Shown here piece by piece: positions 5,688-13,543 of a stretch of 24,289 bases of DNA. Location: assembly GCA_035528905.1 (NCBI GenBank), contig DATKXU010000055.1, forward strand, positions 1-24,289, in the 5' to 3' direction. Within the stretch, counting starts at the first letter, position 1. Every line of letters starts with the position of its first letter. The DNA comes from DATKXU01 sp035528905 (GTDB lineage: Bacteria > Armatimonadota > UBA5829 > DTJY01). Under the pieces are notes generated by a model. That model worked only from the letters and a program-made list of their open reading frames with translations. It was not told the origin of the DNA and did not search any database. The position numbers and the translations under genes are program-made.

Positions 5688-6921
5688 GGTCGGCGCTGAC
5701 CCGTCGCTTGCTGGCGGGATGCGGGCTTTTGCGAATCCTGACGATCTGGTCGGTCGGCGGGGGCTGGAAGATTACTCTGCGATGCAGAAGGACGGTCAGG
5801 TCAAGAGTTGCCTGGCAATCAAGAAGGGCTCGCTGCTTTCGCGTGGCTGGGAGGTTAAGGCAGTCAAGGAGGATGGCGCCCGCGGCAAGGAGGTGGCGGA
5901 GTTCTGCGACTGGGCTCTGCATGCGGTCACTGGTTCTATCTTGACTGTGCTGTGGAACGTGACTGATGCTCTGGCAAAGGGTTACAGTTTGCAGAATGTC
6001 GTGTGGCAGACTGTGCAAACAGGGCGCTGGGCGGGGAAGTGGCAGCCGCTTTATCTGAAAAGCAAAGATCCCGCTGACTGGTCTTTTGATGTTGACGAGT
6101 ATCGCAACGTCGTCGGCGTCCGTTACGAGCCGACAAACGACGTTTTCCCTGCTGATCGTTTCGTGATCTACTCCTATCAGCCCGAGTATTCGAACCCCTA
6201 TGGCACGTCTGATTTGAGGGCGTGTTACCGCAACTGGTGGTCTAAGGACCTGCTGACGCGGTTTTGGAACCTTTACTTGGAGAAGTATGGCGCTCCGACA
6301 ACCAAGGGGACCTATCGTCGGGGAACGCCGAAGGCGGCGCAGACCGAGTTTTTGTCTATTCTGGAAAAGATTCAGGTGCGCTCTGCTATCGTGATCCCGG
6401 AGGATATGTCTGCTGAGTTGCTGGAGACAATCCGGCAGGGGGATGTCGGTTACCGGATCGCGGTCGACCATCACAACTGCGAGATTGCCAAGGCGATTCT
6501 GAACACTAACCTGATCACGGACAGCGGCGGGCAGGTCGGCTCGTTTGCTATGGCAAAAGTCCATCTGGACGTCTTGCGGATGTGTCTCAAGGGTTTGAAG
6601 CTGGACCTGGAGGAAACTGTTATGAAGGAACAGGTTCTACGTCCGTTGGTGCGGTTCAATTACGGGGTTGACGTCCCGGTGCCTGTGTTCTCGCTCGGGC
6701 CGCTGGAGGATCGCGAGTTGGGTCCGTTGTCGACTGGAATTAAGAACCTGGTCGATTGCGGGGTTCTGGATCCCGTTGACCCGTTCATTCGTGAGTTCCT
6801 TGGCTTGCAGGGCGCGGGGCCCGCGCCTGATCGGCCGGAGTCGGTTCCTACGGTGTCTCGGACTCGTGACGGGGATGCTGGGCCGTCTGATGGCAACAAC
6901 GGGAAGGTGAGTGTGGCATAA
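5617..6921 (+). CDS. portal protein, DUF935 / Mu gp29-like
   Basis: Forms the dodecameric ring at the capsid vertex through which DNA enters. The 434-aa product has the DUF935/Mu gp29-type pattern: DLRSGLRNLF at the start, repeated YGTSDLRACYRNWWSKDLLTRFW in the middle, then LEKYGAPTTKGTY, and AMAKVHLDVLRMCLKGLKLDLEETV as the long C-terminal helix. Length matches the family. The frame is open from GTG 5587, but GTG 5617 has a seven-G Shine-Dalgarno 6 nt upstream and is the better start; either overlaps the terminase. The tail (last 35 residues) is Pro/Asp-rich and probably disordered. No MuF (gp30) gene follows, although it normally does in Mu-like phages. Confidence 0.88.
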   Translation: MLDLRSGLRNLFSASKAVPVAKSEVGADPSLAGGMRAFANPDDLVGRRGLEDYSAMQKDGQVKSCLAIKKGSLLSRGWEVKAVKEDGARGKEVAEFCDWALHAVTGSILTVLWNVTDALAKGYSLQNVVWQTVQTGRWAGKWQPLYLKSKDPADWSFDVDEYRNVVGVRYEPTNDVFPADRFVIYSYQPEYSNPYGTSDLRACYRNWWSKDLLTRFWNLYLEKYGAPTTKGTYRRGTPKAAQTEFLSILEKIQVRSAIVIPEDMSAELLETIRQGDVGYRIAVDHHNCEIAKAILNTNLITDSGGQVGSFAMAKVHLDVLRMCLKGLKLDLEETVMKEQVLRPLVRFNYGVDVPVPVFSLGPLEDRELGPLSTGIKNLVDCGVLDPVDPFIREFLGLQGAGPAPDRPESVPTVSRTRDGDAGPSDGNNGKVSVA

Positions 6922-7862
6922 TGGCTATCACTATTGCGCTGAATGATATTAAGCGTCGTTTGCAGTTGCCGGCTGGCGAGGTGAACTGCACGTTCACTAA
7001 CGCGGGGGATTTGATCACGTCTGTTTTGCACGGCTTGGCGGTGAACGACATTATCTCGTTCACTGAGACTTCCGGCGGGGTGACTGCGGGGGTTTCATAC
7101 TGGGTCAAGACAATCACCAACCAGGATGTGTTCACGATCTCTGCCACTCTGGGCGGCGCGTTGCTGGCCTTGACTGACGATGGGGCGCACGTCTACACGC
7201 AGAAGTCGGTCTATGATGCGAAGATCACGGCTATCGTCGCCGAAATGCTGGTTGGGCTGTCGGGGATGATCGTCGCTGCTCATCTGGCTACTTACGAGGC
7301 AGCCTGCAAGCAGGGGATGATTGATGTCATCGCTGGTGAGTGCTTGAACATGCTTCGCAGGCAGCCGGGATATGCCGAGGCGGCGAAGTTTGGCGGCAAT
7401 GAGGTTGGTGAGGCTGCGGAGTCTGGTGATAAGCTGATCGCTCGTGGGATGGCTATCTTGGAGCCGTTCACGGTGGCCGGTGACGCTGCGTTGGATAAGG
7501 TGATTGCCGAAGTGGCAAAGGTCACTGCCGATACGGCGAAGGTGACTGCTGACAAGCTCCTGGTCGATGCGACTGAGTTGAAAACTGATGCTGAGACGGC
7601 CGTGTTGACGGCTGACAAGCTCCTGGTCGACGCGAAGACACTGACTGAAGCTGAAATGGTGGCCAAGGTGGCCGCTGACGCGGCTTTGTCCACTGGCTTA
7701 GCTGCTGACGCTACTGCTCGGGGGCTGGCTGCAACGGCTCGCACGGCTCGGATGGCTGCTGAAGATGCCGCTATTGCCGATGCGACTGATCTTCCGCAGG
7801 AGTCTCATGAGGGGAATACTGATTCTCCATTTGCGTTTGATCGCCCGGAGTATTTGTCGTGA
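6921..7862 (+). CDS. head-tail adaptor-like protein with inserted beta-module and helical repeats
   Basis: 313 aa in three parts. Residues 1-20 (IALNDIKRRLQLPAGE) and about 95-175 (SVYDAKITAIVAEMLVGLSG) together look like a split head-tail adaptor domain of the gp6 type. Between them sits a ~65-residue module (HGLAVNDIISF, GGVTAGVSYWV, FTISATLGGALLAL) that also occurs twice in the protein at 12417-13331. Residues about 185-285 are Ala/Asp/Lys-rich helical repeats; a 20-base DNA repeat (7548-7567 and 7611-7630, 63 apart) encodes TADKLLVDA twice, which suggests recent internal duplication. It likely sits at the neck next to the portal. The adaptor call is an inference. Confidence 0.55.
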   Translation: MAITIALNDIKRRLQLPAGEVNCTFTNAGDLITSVLHGLAVNDIISFTETSGGVTAGVSYWVKTITNQDVFTISATLGGALLALTDDGAHVYTQKSVYDAKITAIVAEMLVGLSGMIVAAHLATYEAACKQGMIDVIAGECLNMLRRQPGYAEAAKFGGNEVGEAAESGDKLIARGMAILEPFTVAGDAALDKVIAEVAKVTADTAKVTADKLLVDATELKTDAETAVLTADKLLVDAKTLTEAEMVAKVAADAALSTGLAADATARGLAATARTARMAAEDAAIADATDLPQESHEGNTDSPFAFDRPEYLS

Positions 7863-8179
7863 GTGTGTTGGCTGGCAAGATTGCTGCTGTGCTTGCTGCT
7901 TGTGGCGAGGATATCACGGTGGCCGATGTCGGGGCGGGTGTTCATCGCGTGGTGGTCGCGGTCGTTGATGTTGGTCTGGCTTCTGCGTTTGGTGAGGCCG
8001 GGGATGCCGGCGTGACCCATGATCCGGTGTTGGTGGTGTATGCTCCTCCCGATACGACGATAGCCGTTGGCAGCACTTTTACTCGGGATGGGGTGGGGCC
8101 TTATACCGGGAAGGCGAAGTATGTCGGTCGGTGGGCTAATCAGGGCACTTGGGCGTTGGTGTTGTTTTCTACGGCGTGA
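7859..8179 (+). CDS. small neck/head protein, paralogue A
   Basis: GTG start overlapping the previous stop (GTGA). 106 aa, beta-rich, with a conserved-looking YAPPDTTIAVGSTF turn near residue 63 and YVGRWA near the C-terminus. The next gene encodes a clear paralogue (KIAAVLAACGEDI vs KIAAILAERGEDV; GVHRVVVAV vs GVHRVIVGI; PDTTIAVGS vs PDTTIDVGS). Position between portal/adaptor and protease, and size, suit a head-completion or tail-terminator role, but I do not recognise the family. Confidence 0.7.
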   Translation: MSVLAGKIAAVLAACGEDITVADVGAGVHRVVVAVVDVGLASAFGEAGDAGVTHDPVLVVYAPPDTTIAVGSTFTRDGVGPYTGKAKYVGRWANQGTWALVLFSTA

Positions 8180-8185
8180 GGTGTT

Positions 8186-8512
8186 ATGAGCAGTCGAGCA
8201 GACAAGATAGCCGCAATCCTCGCGGAACGTGGCGAGGATGTCGAGATCACTGATGGCGCGGGGGTTGGTGTTCATCGGGTGATTGTCGGCATCGCGGATA
8301 CTGGCACGGTGGCCGGTTACATAGGGACTGACTTCTCGGAGGCTCGTCCCGCGCTTGCTTTGTATGCGGCGCCCGACACGACGATAGACGTCGGCAGTCG
8401 GTTTGTTTATGAGGGGCAGGTCCACTCGGCTGACATGCGTTTCATCGGCCGGTGGGCTGGCTCGGTTGATTATGCGTTGTTCATCTGTGGCCCGGTGTGG
8501 GGGGAAATGTAG
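8186..8512 (+). CDS. small neck/head protein, paralogue B
   Basis: ATG at 8186 with GAGGTG a few bases upstream. 108 aa, tandem paralogue of the preceding gene: N-terminal helix, then the GVHRVIVGI strand, the PDTTIDVGSRF turn and FIGRWAG. The two copies have diverged most in the middle (TVAGYIGTDFSEARP here). A tandem pair could give a mixed ring or two rings at the neck. The function is inferred from position only. Confidence 0.7.
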   Translation: MSSRADKIAAILAERGEDVEITDGAGVGVHRVIVGIADTGTVAGYIGTDFSEARPALALYAAPDTTIDVGSRFVYEGQVHSADMRFIGRWAGSVDYALFICGPVWGEM

Positions 8513-8517
8513 GGTCG

Positions 8518-8916
8518 ATGCAGAAGTGGATGGTATTGCGGGATCGGGTGTCGGCTTTGATCGACCGGGCGGGTAGCGAGGTCGAGATCACGCTGAACAG
8601 TGACGATCTCGGTGTGTGTCGGGCGTTTCCCGTGGTCACTGATACTGCTACCAGCAGTGTTTTCATTGGCTGGTCGAGCAGGTTGTATCTGGAGGGTTAC
8701 ACGACAGCTCCGGGGATGGGGTTCTGGTTTCCTGGTGGCAAGGATATCAGGGGCTGGCCGGACAAGAAAGTGCCTGTAGATCCGCTGACGGCTGAGGATG
8801 ACAACACTCGGATTGAGTATGAGGGTGTTGTTTACTGCGTTGCGACTGCTGCGACTTACCGGGTCGGCGGTCTGGAGATCGCCCGGCTGGCGATTGCGTA
8901 TAAGTTTATGGGATAG
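8518..8916 (+). CDS. putative neck/tail-completion protein
   Basis: 132 aa from ATG 8518 (AGGG close upstream); the frame extends to GTG 8497, which would overlap the previous gene and has no binding site. It starts with a helix (VLRDRVSALIDRAGSEVEI) and has a beta-rich body (RIEYEGVVYCVATAATYRVG). The layout of N-terminal helix, variable middle and a G-V/Y turn resembles the two paralogues upstream, so it may be a distant third member of the same family. Not otherwise recognised. Confidence 0.62.
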   Translation: MQKWMVLRDRVSALIDRAGSEVEITLNSDDLGVCRAFPVVTDTATSSVFIGWSSRLYLEGYTTAPGMGFWFPGGKDIRGWPDKKVPVDPLTAEDDNTRIEYEGVVYCVATAATYRVGGLEIARLAIAYKFMG

Positions 8917-8924
8917 GTGGCGGG

Positions 8925-9425
8925 GTGTTACATCCGGACTGGTTGCTGCTGCGGACTCCGAACTTGAGCCCGCGCAAGAAGAAAATCAGTTTGATTGTTC
9001 TTCATCACACGGGCGGGGCTGTGCATGGCGCCGTGTCGTGGCTGTGTAACCCGGCTTCGCGGGTGTCGGCTGATTTCGTGATTTCTCGGTTCGGGAAGGT
9101 ATGGAAGCTGAACCCCGATGTCCACGGCCTGTATTCCTGGCATGCTGGCGTTTCGATCTGGCATTTGTTGAAGGATGTGAACAAGTTCTCGATCGGCATT
9201 GAGCTTGAGCATATCCCCGGTGAGGACTGGCCGGCTGCTCAAGTCGCGGCGGCCGCTGAACTTTGTGCTTGGTTGATGAAGGTGTTTTCACTGGATGTGA
9301 ACAACAGGGTTATACAGAGTCATCGCGCGGTGGCTTGGCCTTTCGGTCGGAAGTCGGACCCGGAGGGGTTTCCGTGGTCTGATTTTGGAGCGGGGGTGCG
9401 AGAATGTCTGAAATCATTACAGTAG
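8925..9425 (+). CDS. N-acetylmuramoyl-L-alanine amidase (Amidase_2/PGRP fold), endolysin
   Basis: Zinc amidase that cuts the lactyl-peptide bond of peptidoglycan. 166 aa, single domain. Motifs: LHHTGG at 26-31 (first zinc His), SWHAGVS near residue 70 (aromatic/His of the active cleft), IGIELEH, then H133 and K143-S-D145-P, the K-x-D-P pattern of AmpD-like enzymes that supplies the last zinc ligand. GTG start at 8925 with AGGTGG upstream. There is no signal peptide and no separate cell-wall-binding domain, so export should depend on a holin; the next gene fits that role. The location inside the head module, between neck and protease genes, is unusual for a lysis gene. Confidence 0.9.
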   Translation: MLHPDWLLLRTPNLSPRKKKISLIVLHHTGGAVHGAVSWLCNPASRVSADFVISRFGKVWKLNPDVHGLYSWHAGVSIWHLLKDVNKFSIGIELEHIPGEDWPAAQVAAAAELCAWLMKVFSLDVNNRVIQSHRAVAWPFGRKSDPEGFPWSDFGAGVRECLKSLQ

Positions 9426-9607
9426 TGGGTTCGTGTGCTGCGGTCGGTGTGCCGCTTGCTGGTGCGCTGGCCTATGGGTTCAAAAAGATGGTGGATGTGC
9501 TGGGTGACGAGCTGAAGTATAACCGCAAGGATATCTCCTTGAAGCTCGATCAGCACATGCAGGACTGCAAGGTGTGTCAAGGCGGAAGGGGGTTCGGTGG
9601 TGAGTGA
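9404..9607 (+). CDS. putative holin (one N-terminal membrane segment)
   Basis: 67 aa. Residues 5-27 (ITVVGSCAAVGVPLAGALAYGF) form one hydrophobic segment, followed by a charged helical tail (KKMVDVLGDELKYNRKD) and a CKVCQG motif. It overlaps the 3' end of the amidase by 22 nt, the usual coupling of holin and endolysin genes. It could instead be a small membrane anchor or an antiholin. The two cysteines near the end might bind metal or form a disulfide. Confidence 0.6.
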   Translation: MSEIITVVGSCAAVGVPLAGALAYGFKKMVDVLGDELKYNRKDISLKLDQHMQDCKVCQGGRGFGGE

Positions 9608-10508
9608 TCCTATTATTCGTGAAGCAAAGCTCTTTGAGGCTGCGTATTATGCTGATCGTGGGTTTGGTGTCGATGAATCTGATCTCGATGCCATAGTCGC
9701 TGCGTTCCATGCTGACAAGGCTGCTGAGATTGCAGTCGATATAAAGATTCAGCATGTCCGAACGGCGTTTGATGGTAAGTTGGGCCGCGTGGTAGATATG
9801 TGGCGCGCAGGCAAGGATTTGATGGGAAAGATTTCTTGGCCTCTGGCCGTGTGGGACTTTCTTTGCACGATGAACGCAAAGAAGTTGTCCGTTAGTTTGG
9901 ATCCTGTTAGTCGTCGCCGCGTGATTGATGTTTCCGTGGTTGACAAACCACGGGTATTGACAGCCCAGGCATTCGGTGATAGTATGCCTGCGTTGTTGTT
10001 CACTGATGATTTCGAGTCGGAAAGTGGAGGTAAGGGTATGCCGAATGAGTATTCTCCAGAAGTGCAGGCCGCAATCAACGCGGCTCGCGACCTGGGCAAG
10101 ACAGAGGGTGCGGCTGAAGCTCGGACAAAGTTCGACGCTCAGCTCGGGCCGCTGGCCCAGGAGAACGCCGATCTGAAGCGCAAGACTGCGGTCGATACCG
10201 CGGCTGTCAAGCTGTCGGTGTGGACTGCCGAGGGGAAGCTTCCTCCGGCGTGTCTGAAGTTTGCTGAGGCCATTCTGGTGGATGGCTCTGGTGTCGAGGT
10301 CACGTTTAACGACGGGACCGGTGGGCACATGTCCGCTGCTGAGGCAATGGTGCAGTTTATGACCAATATGCCTCGGGTCGTGGATGTCAAGGGCGTCAAG
10401 GATGAGGGCGGCGATGAAGTCGAGTTCACCGAATCCGACGCCAAGGCTGCTGAAATGTTCGATATGACCAAGGAAGAGTATATCGAGTTCCGCAAGGAGG
10501 GGAACTGA
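9597..10508 (+). CDS. prohead protease-scaffold fusion, Mu gpI-like
   Basis: Matures the prohead by cleaving itself and scaffold. GTG start at 9597 (or the adjacent GTG 9600), GGAAGGGGG upstream, overlapping the previous gene. The first 125 residues follow the phage-protease pattern: FEAAYYADRGFGVDESDL, then IKIQHV (candidate catalytic His53), GKLGRVVDMWRAG, and KKLSVSLDP (candidate catalytic Ser98 or Ser100), ending VSVVDKPRV. From about residue 148 the protein becomes a charged helical scaffold, with GKLPPACLKFAEAIL and an acidic end (GDEVEFTESDAKAAEMF). Catalytic assignments are by analogy. It precedes the decoration and major capsid genes, as in Mu. Confidence 0.75.
   Translation: MVSDPIIREAKLFEAAYYADRGFGVDESDLDAIVAAFHADKAAEIAVDIKIQHVRTAFDGKLGRVVDMWRAGKDLMGKISWPLAVWDFLCTMNAKKLSVSLDPVSRRRVIDVSVVDKPRVLTAQAFGDSMPALLFTDDFESESGGKGMPNEYSPEVQAAINAARDLGKTEGAAEARTKFDAQLGPLAQENADLKRKTAVDTAAVKLSVWTAEGKLPPACLKFAEAILVDGSGVEVTFNDGTGGHMSAAEAMVQFMTNMPRVVDVKGVKDEGGDEVEFTESDAKAAEMFDMTKEEYIEFRKEGN
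10038..10508 (+). CDS. nested scaffold protein, Mu Z-like internal start
   Basis: Within the protease gene, GGAGG (10026-10030) lies 7 nt before an in-frame ATG at 10038. Translation from here gives a 156-aa protein identical to the scaffold half (MPNEYSPEVQAAINAARDLG to the end), without the protease. This mirrors Mu I/Z and lambda C/Nu3, where an internal start supplies excess scaffold. The internal binding site is as good as those of genuine genes in this operon. Confidence 0.65.
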   Translation: MPNEYSPEVQAAINAARDLGKTEGAAEARTKFDAQLGPLAQENADLKRKTAVDTAAVKLSVWTAEGKLPPACLKFAEAILVDGSGVEVTFNDGTGGHMSAAEAMVQFMTNMPRVVDVKGVKDEGGDEVEFTESDAKAAEMFDMTKEEYIEFRKEGN

Positions 10509-10509
10509 T

Positions 10510-11112
10510 ATGAGGAAGCGAATTGGTTTGCTTCGCTGGTTGAACGTTGTGCTCGGCGCGACGATCCGGGCTCCGATCTTTGCGTGTCTCGGCGCTTACG
10601 GCGCTTCGGCGCAGGCGTGGGACACTAAGCGCGCTGCGTCCGACCAGATCTGCTATCCGATGGCGATAGTCAAGATCTGGAAGGGGTCGCTGTGCATGAT
10701 CAACGCTGCGGGGTTCTGCACTCCGATGACTGATACTGCGACCGCTGATATGTTCTGCGGTGTGTCCGCTGCCACTATTGACAACCGATACGTCACGGAG
10801 GGTGACTCGGGCAGTGGCGCCGCTACGGCTGGTGATCGGTCGATGGACTGCTGGCAGACTGGCGTCTTTACATTCAAGCATGCTGGTGCTGCTCGGACAG
10901 ACGTGGGCCTTCCTGCGTTCTGGTCTGGCGCTGTGGCCGATGCTCAGCAGACTGTCGAGTCTGCGACAACTGCTGCGACTCACGATTTCATGGTGGGTCA
11001 GATCGTGGGGGTTTCTGCTGAGGCGTCTGCGACTCGGGTCCGCGTGAAGATCGACGGTTACGCGTCTTACGGTTATCCGGAGGCGTCCGTTGTTGGTGGT
11101 TACTCTACCTAG
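10510..11112 (+). CDS. putative capsid decoration protein (DUF2190-like)
   Basis: 200 aa, ATG with GGAGGGG just upstream. It begins with a basic hydrophobic stretch, then PMAIVKIWKGSLCMINAAG, CTPMTDTATADMFCGVSAAT and a C-terminal HDFMVGQIVGVSAE / RVRVKIDGYA strand pair. The order 'site of addition, GxV, pressed GVA turn' is that of small head-decoration proteins, and its place between scaffold and major capsid matches Mu gp33. Four cysteines in the middle third could stabilise it. The N-terminal 35 residues have signal-like hydrophobicity, which is odd for a capsid protein and may instead be a helix removed by the protease. Confidence 0.55.
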   Translation: MRKRIGLLRWLNVVLGATIRAPIFACLGAYGASAQAWDTKRAASDQICYPMAIVKIWKGSLCMINAAGFCTPMTDTATADMFCGVSAATIDNRYVTEGDSGSGAATAGDRSMDCWQTGVFTFKHAGAARTDVGLPAFWSGAVADAQQTVESATTAATHDFMVGQIVGVSAEASATRVRVKIDGYASYGYPEASVVGGYST

Positions 11113-11148
11113 TCCCGGCGTAGATCGGGAGAAAGGAATTCTGTTGTT

Positions 11149-12147
11149 ATGCCTAGAAACTTTTCGCTGAGTCCTGCTGACCAGAACGCTGTCTTGACCA
11201 AGGGCGTCAAGGCTGAGTTCTACAAGATTCACGGCGAGTTGATGAAACAGGCGGGTTGGCAAGACCTGTGTATGATGCTTGACTCGAACAACGATTCGGA
11301 GGTCTATCCGTGGCTCGGGGATCTCCCGATCGTTCGCGAGTGGCTCGGGCCGCGCCAGGCCGGCGATCTGGCCGGTGGTGACTTCACCATCAAAAACAAG
11401 CTCTACGAGTCGACGATGGCAATCAAGCGGACAGAGCTTGACGATAACAAGATGGGCGGCGTGAAGCTCCGCATTCGCGGTATGGCGGCTCAGATGGCGG
11501 CTCATCCCGAGGCGATGGTCATGCAGTTCCTTGCCGGTGCGGTGGCTGCTGGCACTCACGCGGCGGCTCCGTATCTCTGCCACGATGGGCAGGGGCTTTT
11601 CGACGCGGACCATCCGGCTCCGGTCGATCCCGATCCGCTGTGGCCTACCACTGCGGTTCAGGTGAACTATGAGGCCGTGGCTCTGACGTCGGCCAATCTG
11701 TGGTTGGCTATCGAGAAGATGATGATGTTCAGGGACACGAAGAACCGTCCGATGGGCATTGTCCCGAACGTCCTGATGGTTGAGCCGTGCCTTGCTGAAA
11801 TGGCTATGAAGCTGTGTCTGTCGGCGTTTCATGCCGATTCAGCGGTGGCTAACGTCGGCAACTCGATCAACGGGCTCAAGGAGTTCAAGATCAAGGTGAT
11901 TGTGGCTCCCGCGCTCTATTCGACCAGCACGATCGCAAACGCGAACTGGATTCTGGCCTGCACGAATCATCCGAGTGGTGTGAAGCCTGTGATCTACCAG
12001 GAGCGCGACAAGGTTGAGTTCTCCGCACAGGAGAAGGATTCGGAGAACGGTTTCGAGTTGGACGAGTATCGGTATGGGACTCGGGCCCGTGGCAACGTGG
12101 GCGCTGGTCTGTGGTTCCTGGTCTATGGCTCCTCTGGGGCTGCGTAG
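11149..12147 (+). CDS. major capsid protein, Mu gpT-like
   Basis: Forms the capsid shell. 332 aa, family-typical length. The Mu gpT signature is clear: LSPADQNAVLTKGVKAEFYK at the start, SEVYPWLGDLPIVREWLG near residues 45-65, FTIKNKLYESTMAIKR, GQGLFDADHP near 145-155 and a C-terminal EYRYGTRARGNVGAGLW. The strongest terminator in the window lies just after it, at 12183-12226, as expected for the most highly expressed gene. AAAGGA is about 13 nt upstream of the ATG, which is a rather long spacing. Confidence 0.92.
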   Translation: MPRNFSLSPADQNAVLTKGVKAEFYKIHGELMKQAGWQDLCMMLDSNNDSEVYPWLGDLPIVREWLGPRQAGDLAGGDFTIKNKLYESTMAIKRTELDDNKMGGVKLRIRGMAAQMAAHPEAMVMQFLAGAVAAGTHAAAPYLCHDGQGLFDADHPAPVDPDPLWPTTAVQVNYEAVALTSANLWLAIEKMMMFRDTKNRPMGIVPNVLMVEPCLAEMAMKLCLSAFHADSAVANVGNSINGLKEFKIKVIVAPALYSTSTIANANWILACTNHPSGVKPVIYQERDKVEFSAQEKDSENGFELDEYRYGTRARGNVGAGLWFLVYGSSGAA

Positions 12148-12182
12148 GCAAGCAAGTTCGTTCCTGCCGGGGCGGTGCGGTG

Positions 12183-12226
12183 GCCGGGGCTGGGGTAGGT
12201 GTGGCCCCAGCCCCGGCTATTATTTT
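12183..12226 (+). terminator. strong intrinsic terminator after the capsid gene
   Basis: GCCGGGGCTGGGG (12183-12195) pairs perfectly over 13 bp with CCCCAGCCCCGGC (12205-12217), loop TAGGTGTGG, followed by TATTATTTT. It ends 12 bases before the next gene starts, so it should reduce expression of the downstream genes relative to the capsid protein. Confidence 0.88.
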
Positions 12227-12238
12227 GTGGAGGTTGCT

Positions 12239-12427
12239 GTGAGGAAGAAAAGGAAGATATTTTTCAACGTGAAATCGACCGCTGAGCGCGGGCATTGGCG
12301 GTCTGGTCGATTGTGGCCCATGGCGGGGACCGACGTCCCGCTGCGCGAGGTCACTTGTGCAATGATGTCTGACCCTCGGTTGGTGATAACTGAGGTTGTG
12401 GAGGAGGAGGAATCTGATGCTGAGTAA
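12239..12427 (+). CDS. Mu gp35 / HI1506-like small protein
   Basis: 62 aa from GTG 12239 with GGAGG 5 nt upstream; the longer open frame back to 12014 runs through the terminator and the capsid gene in another phase and is not used. The sequence ERGHWRSGRLWP..VPLREVTCAMMSDPRLVI matches the layout of Mu gp35/HI1506 proteins (short basic start, R-R-G-R-x-W/F-P, then DxxxxxLxxDPxLxV), and it follows the T-like capsid gene exactly as in Mu. Basic N-terminus, acidic C-terminus (VEEEESDAE). Its role in the virion is unknown. Confidence 0.65.
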   Translation: MRKKRKIFFNVKSTAERGHWRSGRLWPMAGTDVPLREVTCAMMSDPRLVITEVVEEEESDAE

Positions 12428-13331
12428 GGGTGAGCTCCTGTTTCAGGGGGTTGCGCGGTTCCCCGCTGCGACCGGCGCTGACGGCGCTATGCGCGTGATC
12501 GACGTTCCGGTGCTCGGTGCGGAGGATGATGGCATAGTCGAGGTAGCTGTCCGCAACGGCTCGGCGTCTGAGATTCTGGCGGTGGACGTCGGCGGGATGC
12601 GGAAGTTCCGGCCGTATCCGAAGGACTTCGGCGGCAAGTGGATGAACGCGGCGTGTGCCGATACATTGGCAACGCTGACAACGCTGAAGCCGCACGGCCT
12701 GAAGGTCGGGGATCGCGTGATCTTTGATGGCACGGGCGGCGGTCTGACGGCGAACCTCTACTACTACGTGGTCGATCCGCTGTTCCTGATGACTGACTTC
12801 GTTTTTCAGGTGTCTGCGACACCTGGCGGCACGGTGTTCAATATCGACTCGGACACTGAAACCAACAACTTCAGGTATCTTCCGAGTCCGATCTCTGCTA
12901 TCCCCTCAGCGGCCGGTGTGATTGCCACTGACGTTTACAACTGCGCGACTCCGCACGGTCTGACGGTCGGGGATGCCGTGATTCTGGACGCGAACGCTAC
13001 GGTGGATGTCGTCGCGGCGAATACGGTCTACTACGTGATCGCCACTGCGACCGCGCTGCAGTTCCAGATTTCTGCGACTCGGGGTGGAACAACTCTGGAC
13101 GTCGCTGCGACAACGGCTGTGGCCTTGAAGTTGGCGCCCGAGTTCGTGTCCCTGACAACGTTCGCCGTGCCTAAGTTCGCTGCTGGCACTTACCTGGTCA
13201 ACGTGGCTGGGTTGGCATCTAAGATCGTTCAGGGCTTCGCTGCGAGCCCGGACGGCGGGCGGATATGTATCAGCCCGGGTGACCAGACGTATGTCGAGTT
13301 TGCTGCGAGTGTTGAGATAAGGAGGGCCTGA
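12417..13331 (+). CDS. structural protein with two tandem HGL beta-modules
   Basis: 304 aa from ATG 12417, with GGAGGAGGAGG just upstream. An N-terminal domain of about 75 residues is followed by two copies of a ~65-residue beta-module: copy 1 PHGLKVGDRVIFDGTGGGLT..YYYVV..FVFQVSATPGG, copy 2 PHGLTVGDAVILDAN..VYYVIATATALQFQISATRGG. One further copy is inserted in the adaptor protein at 6921-7862. Such modules (HGL-x-GD-x-V, YYV, FxxSATxGG) occur in phage tail-fibre and decoration proteins. The C-terminal domain is beta-rich (AGTYLVNVAGLASKIVQGF). Likely virion surface or fibre; exact role unknown. Confidence 0.6.
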   Translation: MLSKGELLFQGVARFPAATGADGAMRVIDVPVLGAEDDGIVEVAVRNGSASEILAVDVGGMRKFRPYPKDFGGKWMNAACADTLATLTTLKPHGLKVGDRVIFDGTGGGLTANLYYYVVDPLFLMTDFVFQVSATPGGTVFNIDSDTETNNFRYLPSPISAIPSAAGVIATDVYNCATPHGLTVGDAVILDANATVDVVAANTVYYVIATATALQFQISATRGGTTLDVAATTAVALKLAPEFVSLTTFAVPKFAAGTYLVNVAGLASKIVQGFAASPDGGRICISPGDQTYVEFAASVEIRRA

Positions 13332-13543
13332 TGGCTACGTTACTGGAACGGAAGATGATATGTGCTGACGAGTCGCTGGCGGCTCGGGTATCGCAGGCGC
13401 TGTTGGAAGCTGGCAAGGATGCCAGCGTGGCCTCGGTTGTGGCTGGCCTGGTAGCCGCGTCTGAGAGCGGGGATCTGGTCAAGAAGCTGGGGCCTGCGAT
13501 CACTGATGAGGAGATAGTCGCGGCCGTGGCGGCGCTGGCCTGA
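13331..13543 (+). CDS. hypothetical helical protein, 70 aa
   Basis: ATG overlaps the previous stop by one base, with AGGAGG upstream. All-alpha and Ala-rich: LAARVSQALLEAGKDASVASVVAGLVAAS and a C-terminal DEEIVAAVAALA. Nothing catalytic is visible. It lies in a run of overlapping small genes and is probably a structural or assembly accessory protein. Confidence 0.6.
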   Translation: MATLLERKMICADESLAARVSQALLEAGKDASVASVVAGLVAASESGDLVKKLGPAITDEEIVAAVAALA

